From a virus, in the IMG/VR virus record IMGVR_UViG_3300046010_004674, positions 1-29,039 of that record: a stretch of DNA of 29,039 nt; one strand, given 5' to 3'. Shown in pieces: positions 1 to 9,264 of the stretch. The position numbers were made by a program, and so were the translations under genes. Below the pieces are notes generated by a model, which worked only from the letters and a program-made list of their open reading frames with translations, did no database searches and was not told the origin of the DNA. The stretch's first letter is position 1; every line of letters begins with the position of its first letter.

Positions 1-612
1 ATAAAAGGATATGATAACAATATCAGTTGTAGCAGACGGTTTAGGAAATGGTATCCAGCATTGCCCAGGATCTAACGGAGTTGTTTGTATGTTAGCAGCA
101 GTAGGGCTTGCTACACTAGAACTACCAGAGTCTTCCCAAGCACTAGTAATGTCGTTATACCTATAGACAGTGAGTGGGTAGGTCCCTGCTACCGGACAGG
201 GTCCGTCTATTCCAACGTACGTTGGGCTACCTGGCGGTGAAGATATGTATCCGTAAATAGTACTATACACACTGTTCTTTACAACAGCTCCCATTGAGGC
301 TATAATACCAACACCCTTTGTCATACCCGTAAGTAAAATAGGAATGACACCGGTTCCTGCGTCTACCTCTACGCTAATGGTAAATACACCCTTGCCCGAC
401 ACCGGCATATTTGATTTTGTCTCACTACAAGGTACGCCACACGCAGGACAAGTCTGCGGTGGAAGCAATACGCCACCCACTTGCTCTCTAGATATTATAC
501 CATCTGAATAGAATCCATCAGGAGCCAAGAAGGTTAAGCTTGGAGTAGAGTAAATAGATGTCGCAGCAAGCAAGCTTGGCGCATCTATGTAGTATGTTAT
601 TGATGTTGACAT
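1..612 (-). CDS. virion (tail) protein, N-terminal 204 residues, cut by window edge
   Basis: An open frame runs from an ATG at 610-612 to base 1 without a stop, so only the first 204 residues are present. The N-terminus reads MSTSITYYIDAPSLLAATS and is followed by an APDGFYSDG motif and a Cys cluster (CPACGVPC, about residues 59-66). As I remember them, YYIDA and APDGfYSdG motifs recur in virion proteins of Bacteroidota phages. It lies 10 nt after the 1532-residue tail protein and is read in the same direction, so I infer a tail or appendage subunit. The rest is Ser/Thr/Gly-rich beta-type sequence with no enzyme motif. Assigning it to the virion is inference. Confidence 0.75.
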   Translation of the reverse strand, partial: MSTSITYYIDAPSLLAATSIYSTPSLTFLAPDGFYSDGIISREQVGGVLLPPQTCPACGVPCSETKSNMPVSGKGVFTISVEVDAGTGVIPILLTGMTKGVGIIASMGAVVKNSVYSTIYGYISSPPGSPTYVGIDGPCPVAGTYPLTVYRYNDITSAWEDSGSSSVASPTAANIQTTPLDPGQCWIPFPKPSATTDIVIISFY

Positions 613-622
613 AGTATTTTAT

Positions 623-3600
623 TTATGATGGACAATCACAAGCAGCGAGCGTTATGTCTGCTGTTCCGCTTGTTAATGTCGGAGTAATTTCTGAGCATAT
701 GCTTACAGAGTTTCCTGCAAAAACAGTTATTGATTGGAATGATCCTGAGCAATCTCTGTACGATACTTCTGCTTCTTCCGTAACGGCATCGATATAGTAT
801 AGGCTACATACCGACACGCACTCTACACATTCACAGCAAGCGTCCGCAGCAGCCTCGCTTGAATAGCAAAGAGTTATCGGAGTTGATTGTCTGTAGTCCC
901 ATATCAAGTACAGGTAGTACTCTGATGAAACAGGAACATCCGCATAGAAGAAATTTGCCCCGACAGCTATTATTGGCGCAGCAAGAAGCGAGTCCTGAAG
1001 CAGGTCAAGTATGTCTGGCGTTAGGTTGTCGTACAGTGTATTGCTATTTAGGTAACGCAGCACATCTTGAGACGGGTCAAAATTAAATGTATCCGTTCCA
1101 ATCTTGTTAACGACTATTCTCATCGTTGCTCCATCAGGAGGAGTACTTGTGCTTCCGACAAATCCAGTTGCTTGATTGTATCTAGATACCAATGGGATTG
1201 TTGATCCCGATGCAAACAGAACTAAACTTGATTGATATGGAGATGTGTAACCACCATAAGTGTACCTATATTCATTGTGAATTGTAGACCCACTATCTGA
1301 ATCGCTAGTAACACATACCTCGACAATTGTTTTTTGAGCAGCGGACACGCATCTAACCTTTACTTCAAGAATAATATTGCCCGTAGAATTTATTGTAGTG
1401 TTGCAAGTTCCAATGAGTATATCATCCTTGTCTATCACTATTGATCCGGATGAGTTGACAACACCAGATGATTCTGTCGTTCCATTGTACGTTGACTCCA
1501 CTACAAACGTAGCGTCAACCTCTAAACTAATTACGTTATACGTTACCTCGTAAGTTCCAACTAGCTGCCCTAGGTTAGAGCAGAATGAAACAAACGAGCC
1601 ATCACCAAGGGTAAATGTCTGAACGGTTCCGCAGTCGATGCACTCCGCTTGAGTTGGAATCAAGATATCATTCGAAGATAAAACGTACTCATTCATATAC
1701 GGATCAAACCCACCAAGCTTCTGCGTTTGAAGCGAATCGTTGAACAGATCCCTAAACCAAGTTCTCATTCCCTGATCGGAGATGACTTTGATTTGATCGG
1801 AACTGTAAGAGTTTCCAACAAGCTGTATCACAGCGCCCCTCTTTGCATCGGTAAAGAATCTATCGTATCCCCATTGAACGTAGCTCTCAGGGTTAAGGCT
1901 TATGCCATAGTTCTCTACCCTAGCTATTTGTGTTCCGAGTACTTCAGGCACGGAGGTTATAGCACCGCCTGCCGCAGCATCAGATAGCAAGTTCTTTCCT
2001 GCAAGCACATAAGATATCTTATCCTCTTGCAAAACAAGAACGTCAGTCTCTCTTCCGTCAATCAACATAACTTGACCGAATGAATCCTCAAGTGGCTTGT
2101 AATTGATTAGACCAAGATTGAACTCATTCAGTTTGTTTACATTGGTCTCATCGTTGTATACTCCGCTGTAGGTTATGTCCGCATACCTATCAGCCTCTTT
2201 GTAATCCTCAGCAGAAACAGACGTTACTCTGTTGCCAAGGGCGAATGTATTTCCAATAATGGAGTCCCTGATCTTATAGCTCTCAGCTCCGTTCCCAAAC
2301 GTATAGCAGTTGTAGAAACTAGTCTCTACTATGGCAGGCTGGCTAGTAAGGAAGTCTTGACTCTGAAGGTTTCCACTATGCTGTCCAATAGCATCTATGC
2401 TAAACGATTGGTCAGACTCGTAGAAAATATCCGGCAACGCATCCTGTGGTTCCGTTTCAAATATCAAAGTTTTGTCTGCTCTATATACAGTAAACCTAAC
2501 CTTTACTTTAGATACTCTTCTATCGTTATTTCCGCACGCTCTTGTTCCTGTAACCAACAAGAACAGTGCGTTTGTGGGTCCGTCCCTATAAAATCTAAAG
2601 TAATTAGTGCATAAATCAGTCGGTATGTCAAATAGAGACGAAGCAAGAGTTGGTATGTACGTGTTAGTTACAGGGCAACCACCACCACCTATGTCTGGAG
2701 CGCCATCATTTAATATAGCATTAGTAATTGATTGATCCCACCAGTCATTCATATTAGCATAATCGGCAGATGACACGAAGTTTTTATTCAGTACATACTT
2801 TCTTTTTTCGCAATTTCTATCTCCATCTCCAGGACCCTTTCTTGACCACTCCATCTCCATAACTATACGACTACCAGCCGGAACGTCATAGTCAATCCAC
2901 GTTCCAGGGATAGATGTATCTGGTATGTTCATAGGATATTTAGCTATCGGGAAACTCTCATCTGCTGCAGTAGCTGACCTAGGTCCTTGATCTATTATAG
3001 CTAAGTCATCCTGAACAGTTGAGAAGTTGTTGGCATTTATCTTCATATAAACACCCTGCGGTGAGGGAATGCCAGAACCAAGAAAATCTTGTACTTGAGC
3101 TTTCTTTTCTAGTACTGTAGCATAATTGCAATTAGTAGTTGGTCCATCAGCATCAGTTTTTACTATCAATCGATCCCCAGCCTCAACCTTTCTAGAGTTC
3201 TCCCCGTCAATAAGGAAGTACGTATCATTTGTCAATGGGTCCTTTATAAAGATGCTGCTATAAATTGTCTCATAATTTTCACGATCGGGCTTTATAACAA
3301 ACTTGTACCTAGTTGCCCAGTAAGGAGCGACCTGACTAACCGGTATAGTTACATTGATATAGTTTCTTGAAGATGAGTATCCACAAGGAACAAACACCGT
3401 GTTATTCGGACTAACAAGAGCGGTTGATGATCTCTTGAAGTCATCCATATAGACTATACCAATCTCATAGCCCCTATTACTATGAAGACTTCTAGGACTA
3501 GCTATGTTCTGATGGAACGCTTCTATCTCCGACACCTCGTAGTACTCGTACACGCTTTGTGTAGGTGTAGTCGTATCGTCTACGTACCTCATAGCCGGTA

Positions 3601-5221
3601 GCTGAATCTTTATCTGAGTACTAGCTGGTGTGGCAATGATAGCCATTGGCTCCTGAGCAGCAGAGATCCCACTTGAGAACTTTGTAAGCGTATCTAAGTT
3701 GTTAGGTATAGCACAGTTCAGCACGTCAGTGAATGTAACACCATCACAAGATGTTGGATCACCAATGATTGGCGAATACACCGGCTCTATATTGAACAGT
3801 GTTCCAACTGCATTCTGAAACTCAACGCTAGAAGCCATCTCATAAACCGAGTTGTAAGCAACCGGAAGTGTAAACAAAAAGGTTATGCTTATATCATCGG
3901 TAACCTCCGATGGAAACGGCAGGTCCCCTTGAAATGAATTGTGTCTAAACGTAAAGTCAATGCTTAGTGCTGACCCTTCTTGCAAATCAATGCCAGCGAG
4001 ATCAACAGTCATAACGGATCCTGCTACAGAAGTTATTGCGCCAAACGTGTAGTTCCCACTCTCTGTAGACGCAGGAACCTCGGTTAACCCAACCTCCTCA
4101 GTCATAAGCTCCGCTATAAATGTTAACGAAAGCGCTATGCCATTTATATCAACAAGGTTATACCCTTCAATGTAGTTCGAGTACATAAGTCTATTGCCCA
4201 TAATAGTCTGGGCTTTAGCCTTTCTAGGTACGTTGTCGTACAAGCGGAGGATTTCAGACTCCGGAAGAATGGTGAATATCTTGCTGTTGGTGAACTGATA
4301 AACATAATCCGTATTATCAAGAAGCCCAAGATCCTGTTTGTTCAACTTCTCTATCACCTTGATGATGTTGCTGTTTGCTTCCTTGAATAGCAAGTCCACT
4401 CCAATAACCAATGGACCGCCAGAGTTGTAGGTAACCTTAACTGAATTGCAAGAGTTAACCATACCTTCGTTCAAGAAGCTGTTCTCACTGAACTCAAAGA
4501 AGTTTGGAACAAACGCAGGGATTGAAAACTGAGATACTGCAGAGTACTGATTGTCTGCGTATCGATATCTGTAAGCAAAGCAAATATATCTTTCCTCTAG
4601 GAAGTTCTCCTGCCCACCAACAATAAATGGCTGAATGAACGGAGACTCCAATGGCGGCTTTTTTATAACAAGAAGTGATTCCCTTGTGATCTGATCAATG
4701 AATGATACCGGCAATGGATATGATGTCCTTACGTTAATCATTCTAGGATCCTCGTACTTATCCGTAAAGAACAACATATCGTCTACTAGACTTATTCCCG
4801 TGAATAGGTACTGCGGATTGAAGTTCAGCGTGGTGTTCTGACCACCGCCATCGTCTGTGCTGACAACGTGATAAGTCAATACCCCTGCAAGCTCGTTGAA
4901 CGAGACGATCATATCTAGCTTTCCCGTAGGAGAAGATGTGAACGCTGGGTCATTGACAAGCCAATAGATTGTTTCGTTAGCTCCGTCCTGAAGTGTACCG
5001 ATAGCCTTAGCCATATTGCTTAGAGGCTCTCCGGTTGGAGGATACACCAACGTGGTCAACTGCGTATTACCCTTTGCGTTTTCTATGACACCGATCTCAG
5101 CGTTCTCTGTAGAACCCATACGGATATTCAACGCATCAATGTATTCGCCATTTGGAACAAGTCGCTCATCGACAACCTTGTTCATTTTACCGGCAACAAA
5201 GTTTCTAGTAATATTCGCCAT
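623..5221 (-). CDS. very large tail/neck protein (stabilization or muzzle type)
   Basis: A 1532-residue protein from ATG to TAA. The N-terminus contains NFVAGKMNKVVDERLVPNGE and YIDALNIRMGSTENAEIG. I recognise this pattern from the large tail protein of Crassvirales-like and Cellulophaga phages, called tail stabilization or muzzle protein. The body is Ser/Thr/Asn/Gly-rich and beta-like, with no enzymatic motif. The last 120 residues are Cys-rich (DACCECVECVSVCS, then YRDCSG and ICSE), which suggests a metal-binding or disulfide-linked C-terminal domain. It follows the two neck proteins in the late operon, 2 nt after the stop of the 307-residue gene. The role in the tail tube or muzzle is inferred from family memory and position. 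Confidence 0.75.
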   Translation of the reverse strand: MANITRNFVAGKMNKVVDERLVPNGEYIDALNIRMGSTENAEIGVIENAKGNTQLTTLVYPPTGEPLSNMAKAIGTLQDGANETIYWLVNDPAFTSSPTGKLDMIVSFNELAGVLTYHVVSTDDGGGQNTTLNFNPQYLFTGISLVDDMLFFTDKYEDPRMINVRTSYPLPVSFIDQITRESLLVIKKPPLESPFIQPFIVGGQENFLEERYICFAYRYRYADNQYSAVSQFSIPAFVPNFFEFSENSFLNEGMVNSCNSVKVTYNSGGPLVIGVDLLFKEANSNIIKVIEKLNKQDLGLLDNTDYVYQFTNSKIFTILPESEILRLYDNVPRKAKAQTIMGNRLMYSNYIEGYNLVDINGIALSLTFIAELMTEEVGLTEVPASTESGNYTFGAITSVAGSVMTVDLAGIDLQEGSALSIDFTFRHNSFQGDLPFPSEVTDDISITFLFTLPVAYNSVYEMASSVEFQNAVGTLFNIEPVYSPIIGDPTSCDGVTFTDVLNCAIPNNLDTLTKFSSGISAAQEPMAIIATPASTQIKIQLPAMRYVDDTTTPTQSVYEYYEVSEIEAFHQNIASPRSLHSNRGYEIGIVYMDDFKRSSTALVSPNNTVFVPCGYSSSRNYINVTIPVSQVAPYWATRYKFVIKPDRENYETIYSSIFIKDPLTNDTYFLIDGENSRKVEAGDRLIVKTDADGPTTNCNYATVLEKKAQVQDFLGSGIPSPQGVYMKINANNFSTVQDDLAIIDQGPRSATAADESFPIAKYPMNIPDTSIPGTWIDYDVPAGSRIVMEMEWSRKGPGDGDRNCEKRKYVLNKNFVSSADYANMNDWWDQSITNAILNDGAPDIGGGGCPVTNTYIPTLASSLFDIPTDLCTNYFRFYRDGPTNALFLLVTGTRACGNNDRRVSKVKVRFTVYRADKTLIFETEPQDALPDIFYESDQSFSIDAIGQHSGNLQSQDFLTSQPAIVETSFYNCYTFGNGAESYKIRDSIIGNTFALGNRVTSVSAEDYKEADRYADITYSGVYNDETNVNKLNEFNLGLINYKPLEDSFGQVMLIDGRETDVLVLQEDKISYVLAGKNLLSDAAAGGAITSVPEVLGTQIARVENYGISLNPESYVQWGYDRFFTDAKRGAVIQLVGNSYSSDQIKVISDQGMRTWFRDLFNDSLQTQKLGGFDPYMNEYVLSSNDILIPTQAECIDCGTVQTFTLGDGSFVSFCSNLGQLVGTYEVTYNVISLEVDATFVVESTYNGTTESSGVVNSSGSIVIDKDDILIGTCNTTINSTGNIILEVKVRCVSAAQKTIVEVCVTSDSDSGSTIHNEYRYTYGGYTSPYQSSLVLFASGSTIPLVSRYNQATGFVGSTSTPPDGATMRIVVNKIGTDTFNFDPSQDVLRYLNSNTLYDNLTPDILDLLQDSLLAAPIIAVGANFFYADVPVSSEYYLYLIWDYRQSTPITLCYSSEAAADACCECVECVSVCSLYYIDAVTEEAEVSYRDCSGSFQSITVFAGNSVSICSEITPTLTSGTADITLAACDCPS

Positions 5222-5223
5222 AG

Positions 5224-6147
5224 TTATTTTATCATCTTATCCATACCACGGAGATTCATAAGCAATCGCCCAGGATGAATGTTACTTATTCTGATCTTAG
5301 AATTTCTGAGTAGTGCGCTCTTTTCCTTTCTAGCTCTAGAGACAATGTACTCTTGAACACCAAGCTTTGAACTTAGAAGCTCATAGTGAATGTATGCATA
5401 CACGTACTTCTCAAATAACTTATTGACAGTTATCACCGTATTGTCACCGCCCTCCATTCCATCGGACACGTACTCAAGTATACAGATTTGACCAGCCATA
5501 TCCGAGCTGAAGTCAATAACGCCTGCCTTGTTGTTTACCTTGAAGGTAGGATTAAAGTTTGCTGTCTCGGTGTTCAGACCGAATCGCGCCCCTATAGCAA
5601 AGTCAAAGAACCAGTCTCCATCAACAAGGTATCCATCCATCCCGTCAAACTGACTGCCTGAATTTAGATAGATGCTCTTCTTTGTACCCTTGATTCTTTC
5701 GTAGTCAATATTCGAGAACTGAGGCTCAAGTATATTTCCATTGATATCAAATAGGATGTTACCGGTATTATCCTGCAAGTAAGCGCTAGACGATATCGCC
5801 TGGATGTTCTCACTAAGCGGTCTCAAGTACCCGTCCTTGTAAAGAGATATACGTACCCAATTGACGTAGTCAGATGGTAGAACAAACTTCAACGTGTCGG
5901 TTACATTTAGCTCAAGAACCTTTACTTCCTTGAAGGCATCGTAGTTCAATTCTTGAATAGCACGCTTTGCGTGAAATAGAACCTTGTACCTTTCTTCGTT
6001 GTTGATGAGCGAATGATTACCATTGTACATCAACATAAAGTTATTGACTATGTCAAACAAACTAACGTACTGATACGATCCCCAGTTTTGATTCTCGGGT
6101 GTGTTTCCGTTATTTGTATAGTATTGAAATTGAGATATGTAAGCCAT
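5224..6147 (-). CDS. neck/tail tubular ring protein
   Basis: A 307-residue protein starting MAYISQFQYYTNNGNTPENQ. It contains VLFHAKRAIQELNYDAFKEV near residues 56-75 and an LPSDYVNWVRISL segment near 105, both typical of a conserved protein between the head genes and the large tail protein in Bacteroidota podophages. It ends in a basic segment. The stop is 2 nt before the 1532-residue gene and the start is 6 nt after the 248-residue gene, so the three are translated as a block. A ring or tubular protein at the portal-tail junction is the likely role. That function is inference from order and resemblance. Confidence 0.65.
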   Translation of the reverse strand: MAYISQFQYYTNNGNTPENQNWGSYQYVSLFDIVNNFMLMYNGNHSLINNEERYKVLFHAKRAIQELNYDAFKEVKVLELNVTDTLKFVLPSDYVNWVRISLYKDGYLRPLSENIQAISSSAYLQDNTGNILFDINGNILEPQFSNIDYERIKGTKKSIYLNSGSQFDGMDGYLVDGDWFFDFAIGARFGLNTETANFNPTFKVNNKAGVIDFSSDMAGQICILEYVSDGMEGGDNTVITVNKLFEKYVYAYIHYELLSSKLGVQEYIVSRARKEKSALLRNSKIRISNIHPGRLLMNLRGMDKMIK

Positions 6148-6153
6148 TATTCA

Positions 6154-6900
6154 TTATTGAGCTTTCTGTTGTTGTTCTTCTGCTTTTGCAAACTGCACCA
6201 CCTCAGCCTCTCTTATCGATACGCCTGCGTACTGAAGTATCTTTGTGACTAGCCTGATCTCTTCTTCTATTGGAAGTTCGAAGTCCTTATAGTCTGGTTG
6301 TGATTGGTCAAACGAAGGCTCTCCATTTAGAAGAGTAACGTAGGTCCACTTAGGATCAAGTGGGTATCTAAAGTAAACGCACTTCACTTCGTTAGCGCCA
6401 TTGAACGTATCCGGATACACCTTAACTGTTAGTCCCTGTTGGGTATATGCAGGAAATGTTTCTGACGGGCTAGTGAGATTTGATGTAAGAAGTGATGTAA
6501 TCTTCGAGTGGTTTACTTTCTCTGCCTCCCCCTTGAATGTAGACACAAGTCCTTGTACATCGTAGCACAGTATCTTGTTAACCATAAAGTACTCATCGCC
6601 AGTTGTAACAAGCGATGGTAAGAAGTACTCGTTTGTAGATGGAGCCACCTGCGTTAACACGGTCTCAGGCATAAGGAATACTTCCATAGCCTCTTCCATC
6701 GTCTGCTTCAAATCAGCGTATCCAGTGCCTGACATCCTAGCATTCTCCTTGGCTATCTGCATATTGTAGTTAGAAAAGTAGTTCTCGAATATTTCCATTT
6801 GAGCTTGCTTCGCGTACAGGTTAAAGTCGGATGGAGAAATGTATCCGTAATTATTCTTATTCAGAATAGAAAGCACAGTATTCCTTACTGAATTTATCAT
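6154..6900 (-). CDS. head-tail adaptor (P22 gp4-like) neck protein
   Basis: A 248-residue protein starting MINSVRNTVLSILNKNNYGY, with an N-terminal helical segment (YISPSDFNLYAKQAQMEIFE), a beta-rich centre (NEYFLPSLVTTGDEYFMVNK) and a Gln-rich C-terminus (EEQQQKAQ). This organisation matches the small neck or connector proteins found next to the tail tubular protein in crAss-like phages, described as P22 gp4-like. It has its own -7 box (TATCTTTG, 6914-6921) 13 nt upstream and a terminator-like hairpin beyond that, so it seems to start a separate transcript for the neck and tail genes. Function is inferred from context and resemblance. Confidence 0.6.
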   Translation of the reverse strand: MINSVRNTVLSILNKNNYGYISPSDFNLYAKQAQMEIFENYFSNYNMQIAKENARMSGTGYADLKQTMEEAMEVFLMPETVLTQVAPSTNEYFLPSLVTTGDEYFMVNKILCYDVQGLVSTFKGEAEKVNHSKITSLLTSNLTSPSETFPAYTQQGLTVKVYPDTFNGANEVKCVYFRYPLDPKWTYVTLLNGEPSFDQSQPDYKDFELPIEEEIRLVTKILQYAGVSIREAEVVQFAKAEEQQQKAQ

Positions 6901-6913
6901 CTCTTCTTTTTTA

Positions 6914-6921
6914 CAAAGATA
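6914..6921 (-). promoter_or_regulatory. promoter -7 box of the neck/tail operon
   Basis: On the minus strand this reads TATCTTTG, an exact match to the Bacteroidota -7 consensus TAnnTTTG, followed by TAAAAA and an ATG 13 nt on. I see no clear -33 TTTG at the usual 19-21 nt spacing. The same octamer occurs upstream of other genes in the window, which supports it. Confidence 0.6.
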
Positions 6922-6960
6922 GAAAAAAGAAAGGGATGTGACTGATTAAGCCACACCCCT
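6922..6960 (-). terminator. Rho-independent terminator after the 250-residue gene
   Basis: On the minus strand, AGGGGTGTG (6960-6952) pairs with CACATCCCT (6940-6932), one mismatch in nine, around an 11-nt loop. It is followed by the T-rich run TTCTTTTTTC. It lies 31 nt after the stop of the gene at 6991-7743 and directly before the next promoter box. Confidence 0.7.
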
Positions 6961-6990
6961 ATCTTGTAATTCAAAAACACAATGATACAA

Positions 6991-7743
6991 TTATGATTCA
7001 GAGTAGCTCTCAAGCATCTTTAATGCATCGAGACCCTCGTCAGATTTCAAGTAATTAGATACCATATCGTATGGATCTTCACCGTATGGTACGGATAACA
7101 TCTTCTTTTTGTTTGAGTCAGTGCTGAACCAAACCTCTTTCTTTCCATTTCTAAATGTCAATAGTTTCTGTGTAAAGAAGTTTCTGACATTGGACTGGAG
7201 CTTTAGTGACGGATCGTTTACAGCATTGATGAATCCTCTTGGATTTCGCTTTGCAAAAATAAGAACGTCACGCTTTAATTCAGATGATGTAGTTGTTGAC
7301 GGATCCTTTCCGAATAGTACACGCGATACATTCTCAAGCTGATCTAGAGAAAGCTCTCTAGCAAGAACTAATGCATCCACCTCTACATTGATAGAGTCAA
7401 GTATACTTGCAGCATCCTGTTCAGGATTAACTTCTACAAATGCCTTTCCATTCAGAGGGTGATAGTACAAAAATTCGTGTAGAACGGGATTGTTTTTTGG
7501 AACACGGAGGAATCCGCTTTCAAAAATAATCGGTTCAACGATTGCGTTTCCGTCCTGCTCGTCTTCAAATGCAGACTTTTGGTTTACTGCATAGCGCAGT
7601 GGACGGTTTATGTTTTGATCCTCATCATACCACAGTAGTGGATATCGACGAGAGTTTCTTGTTGGCAGCATAAAAGATAACGGTGCTGCATTGCGAGTGA
7701 GTTTGTACACTCGGTCCTTTGCTTCTTTCTTATTGTATTTCAT
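6991..7743 (-). CDS. conserved virion-block protein next to the MCP, function unknown
   Basis: A 250-residue protein with the N-terminal motifs APLSFMLPTRNSRRYPLLWY and NQKSAFEDEQDGNAIVEP, then VLHEFLYYHPLNGK. I recognise this as the protein that commonly follows the major capsid gene in crAss-like and related Bacteroidota phages. No enzymatic motif or membrane segment is visible. It is preceded by a hairpin after the MCP gene and ends before a terminator, so it may be expressed as a single cistron by read-through. Its start is the ATG at 7741-7743 after an AATCCAATCAA leader. Being a virion or assembly protein is inference from order. Confidence 0.6.
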   Translation of the reverse strand: MKYNKKEAKDRVYKLTRNAAPLSFMLPTRNSRRYPLLWYDEDQNINRPLRYAVNQKSAFEDEQDGNAIVEPIIFESGFLRVPKNNPVLHEFLYYHPLNGKAFVEVNPEQDAASILDSINVEVDALVLARELSLDQLENVSRVLFGKDPSTTTSSELKRDVLIFAKRNPRGFINAVNDPSLKLQSNVRNFFTQKLLTFRNGKKEVWFSTDSNKKKMLSVPYGEDPYDMVSNYLKSDEGLDALKMLESYSES

Positions 7744-7750
7744 TTGATTG

Positions 7751-7788
7751 GATTATAAAGAAGGGCAGTACCCCGAAAGATACTGCCC
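7751..7788 (-). terminator. hairpin/terminator after the major capsid gene
   Basis: On the minus strand GGGCAGTA (7788-7781) pairs perfectly with TACTGCCC (7770-7763) around a 10-nt loop, followed by TTCTTTATAATC. It sits between the capsid gene stop and the next start. The T-tract is broken, so it may be a leaky terminator or an mRNA 3'-end stabiliser that keeps capsid expression higher than that of the downstream genes. Confidence 0.6.
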
Positions 7789-7820
7789 ATCGATTTTCTA
7801 TTACTTCGTAATCACGAGGA

Positions 7821-9245
7821 TTAGTTTTGGAACAAGAAGAAGTTGTTCGCGCCAAGTGTGCATACGCAACGCTCAGACAAGAAGTTAACCTCCATTGCAT
7901 CAAGGTCGCTGTTGTTTGCGCCACCTGCAGAACCTGTGATCCAAGTCTTGTAACGACGATCTTCTGTTTCAGAAGCACGGTAACGAACGTGCAAGAATGG
8001 ACGCTTCGCGTTCTTTCCTAGGATCTGATCGTAAACAGTTGTAGAACCAGCAGGAACTAGCAAACCATTTACACGACCTGTGAAGGAAGGAAGACCACCA
8101 CGCATTGTTGGATCGTTCAAGTACTTCCAGTCAGACTTGTAGAAGTCATAACCACGACGGAAACCTGAGAAGCCAAGGTTCAATGCCATCTGAACATCGT
8201 TGTCAAACAAACCGAATGATGCAGCACCTGCAGCAGATGATCCGTTGAAACCGTTCAGTGTAGCAAGCATATCATCGATATCGAAACCGAAGTCACGATT
8301 AACGAAGATTACGTTCTCTTCAATCGCACCCTGCTTGTCAAGACGTGAAATCACGCTATCGAAGTCAGCAAGTGTAGTTGGGTTACCACCGCCCCACACG
8401 TTACCACGATCTTCAACAACGTAGAAGATACCTTCAGAACCCTTGTTACCAGCGTCAGTGTAAGTTGTTTGGTTAACAACACCTGAACCAGACTCAGCAG
8501 GCACAGCCTCAATCATTGAAGTCTCAAGGTAATCCTCGAAACGAAGACGAGTCTCGTGTTCTGACTTCAAGTACCACAAGTAGCCGGTTGCACCGTTCTC
8601 TGTAGTAACTTCAACCCAGCCAATCTGAGCCATATCAGATCCGCTAACAGCGTACTTGTCTTTGATGATGATTGGAGAGTTGTCGAAGAAATCATCTTCA
8701 GCCTCCAATGAACCTTGCATTCCGTTTGTTCCTTTTCTGAACTCAGAACCGTAAATGAATACAGTAAGAGTAGCAGCAGCTCCAAACACTTGACCACCTG
8801 CTTCGTAGTAAGCAACGTCAAATGTGTTCGCAGTTGTATCAACATCGATAACGATACCTTTGTTGTAACCTGTTCCTGCGTTGTCAGTGATCATAACTGT
8901 TTGACCCTTACGGATAGCGATGGCTGTAACGCCCGTGTCGCTTACTGTAATTGTCGCAGTGTCTGCTGCAGCAGCAGCGCCTGATGCGCAATCAGTGTAC
9001 TTCGTGTGCAAACGACCTTGCTCTGCCCATTTGATAAGGTCAGATGTTGAAGGCATCTCTGCTCCAACCATACGAAGGAATGATGCTACGGTACGATTAC
9101 CATAACGCTCAAACTCCTTCTCGAAAGTATCAGGAAGATACTGGTTCAAGAAGTCGAAATTTGTAATGTAGTTGGTTGACAACGCTACCTGCTCTGCGTT
9201 AGGCTGTAGGTTGTAACCTGGAGGGGTTAGGACTGATCCTGGCAT
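7821..9245 (-). CDS. major capsid protein
   Basis: A 474-residue protein starting MPGSVLTPPGYNLQPNAEQ, followed by NYITNFDFLNQYLPDTFEKE, a typical N-terminal region of large Bacteroidota phage capsid proteins (HK97 fold assumed). Residues about 85-170 form a small beta insertion (GQTVMITDNAGTG). The C-terminal half has DRGNVWGGGNPTTLADFDS, and the end has HVRYRASETEDRRYKTWITG and a Cys pair (RCVCTLG). Length, position after portal and scaffold, and a hairpin just after the stop all fit the most abundant virion protein. The gene is also among the more codon-regular stretches of the window (few rare-looking codons), as expected for a highly expressed gene. The call rests on order and general resemblance; no fold search was possible. 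Confidence 0.8.
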   Translation of the reverse strand: MPGSVLTPPGYNLQPNAEQVALSTNYITNFDFLNQYLPDTFEKEFERYGNRTVASFLRMVGAEMPSTSDLIKWAEQGRLHTKYTDCASGAAAAADTATITVSDTGVTAIAIRKGQTVMITDNAGTGYNKGIVIDVDTTANTFDVAYYEAGGQVFGAAATLTVFIYGSEFRKGTNGMQGSLEAEDDFFDNSPIIIKDKYAVSGSDMAQIGWVEVTTENGATGYLWYLKSEHETRLRFEDYLETSMIEAVPAESGSGVVNQTTYTDAGNKGSEGIFYVVEDRGNVWGGGNPTTLADFDSVISRLDKQGAIEENVIFVNRDFGFDIDDMLATLNGFNGSSAAGAASFGLFDNDVQMALNLGFSGFRRGYDFYKSDWKYLNDPTMRGGLPSFTGRVNGLLVPAGSTTVYDQILGKNAKRPFLHVRYRASETEDRRYKTWITGSAGGANNSDLDAMEVNFLSERCVCTLGANNFFLFQN

Positions 9246-9264
9246 TTTTTCTAAGTTTTATTTT

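Noticed and set aside
8567-8984. Frames on both strands within the capsid gene
   Set aside because: Shadows of the major capsid gene; compositions are not protein-like and there are no leaders.
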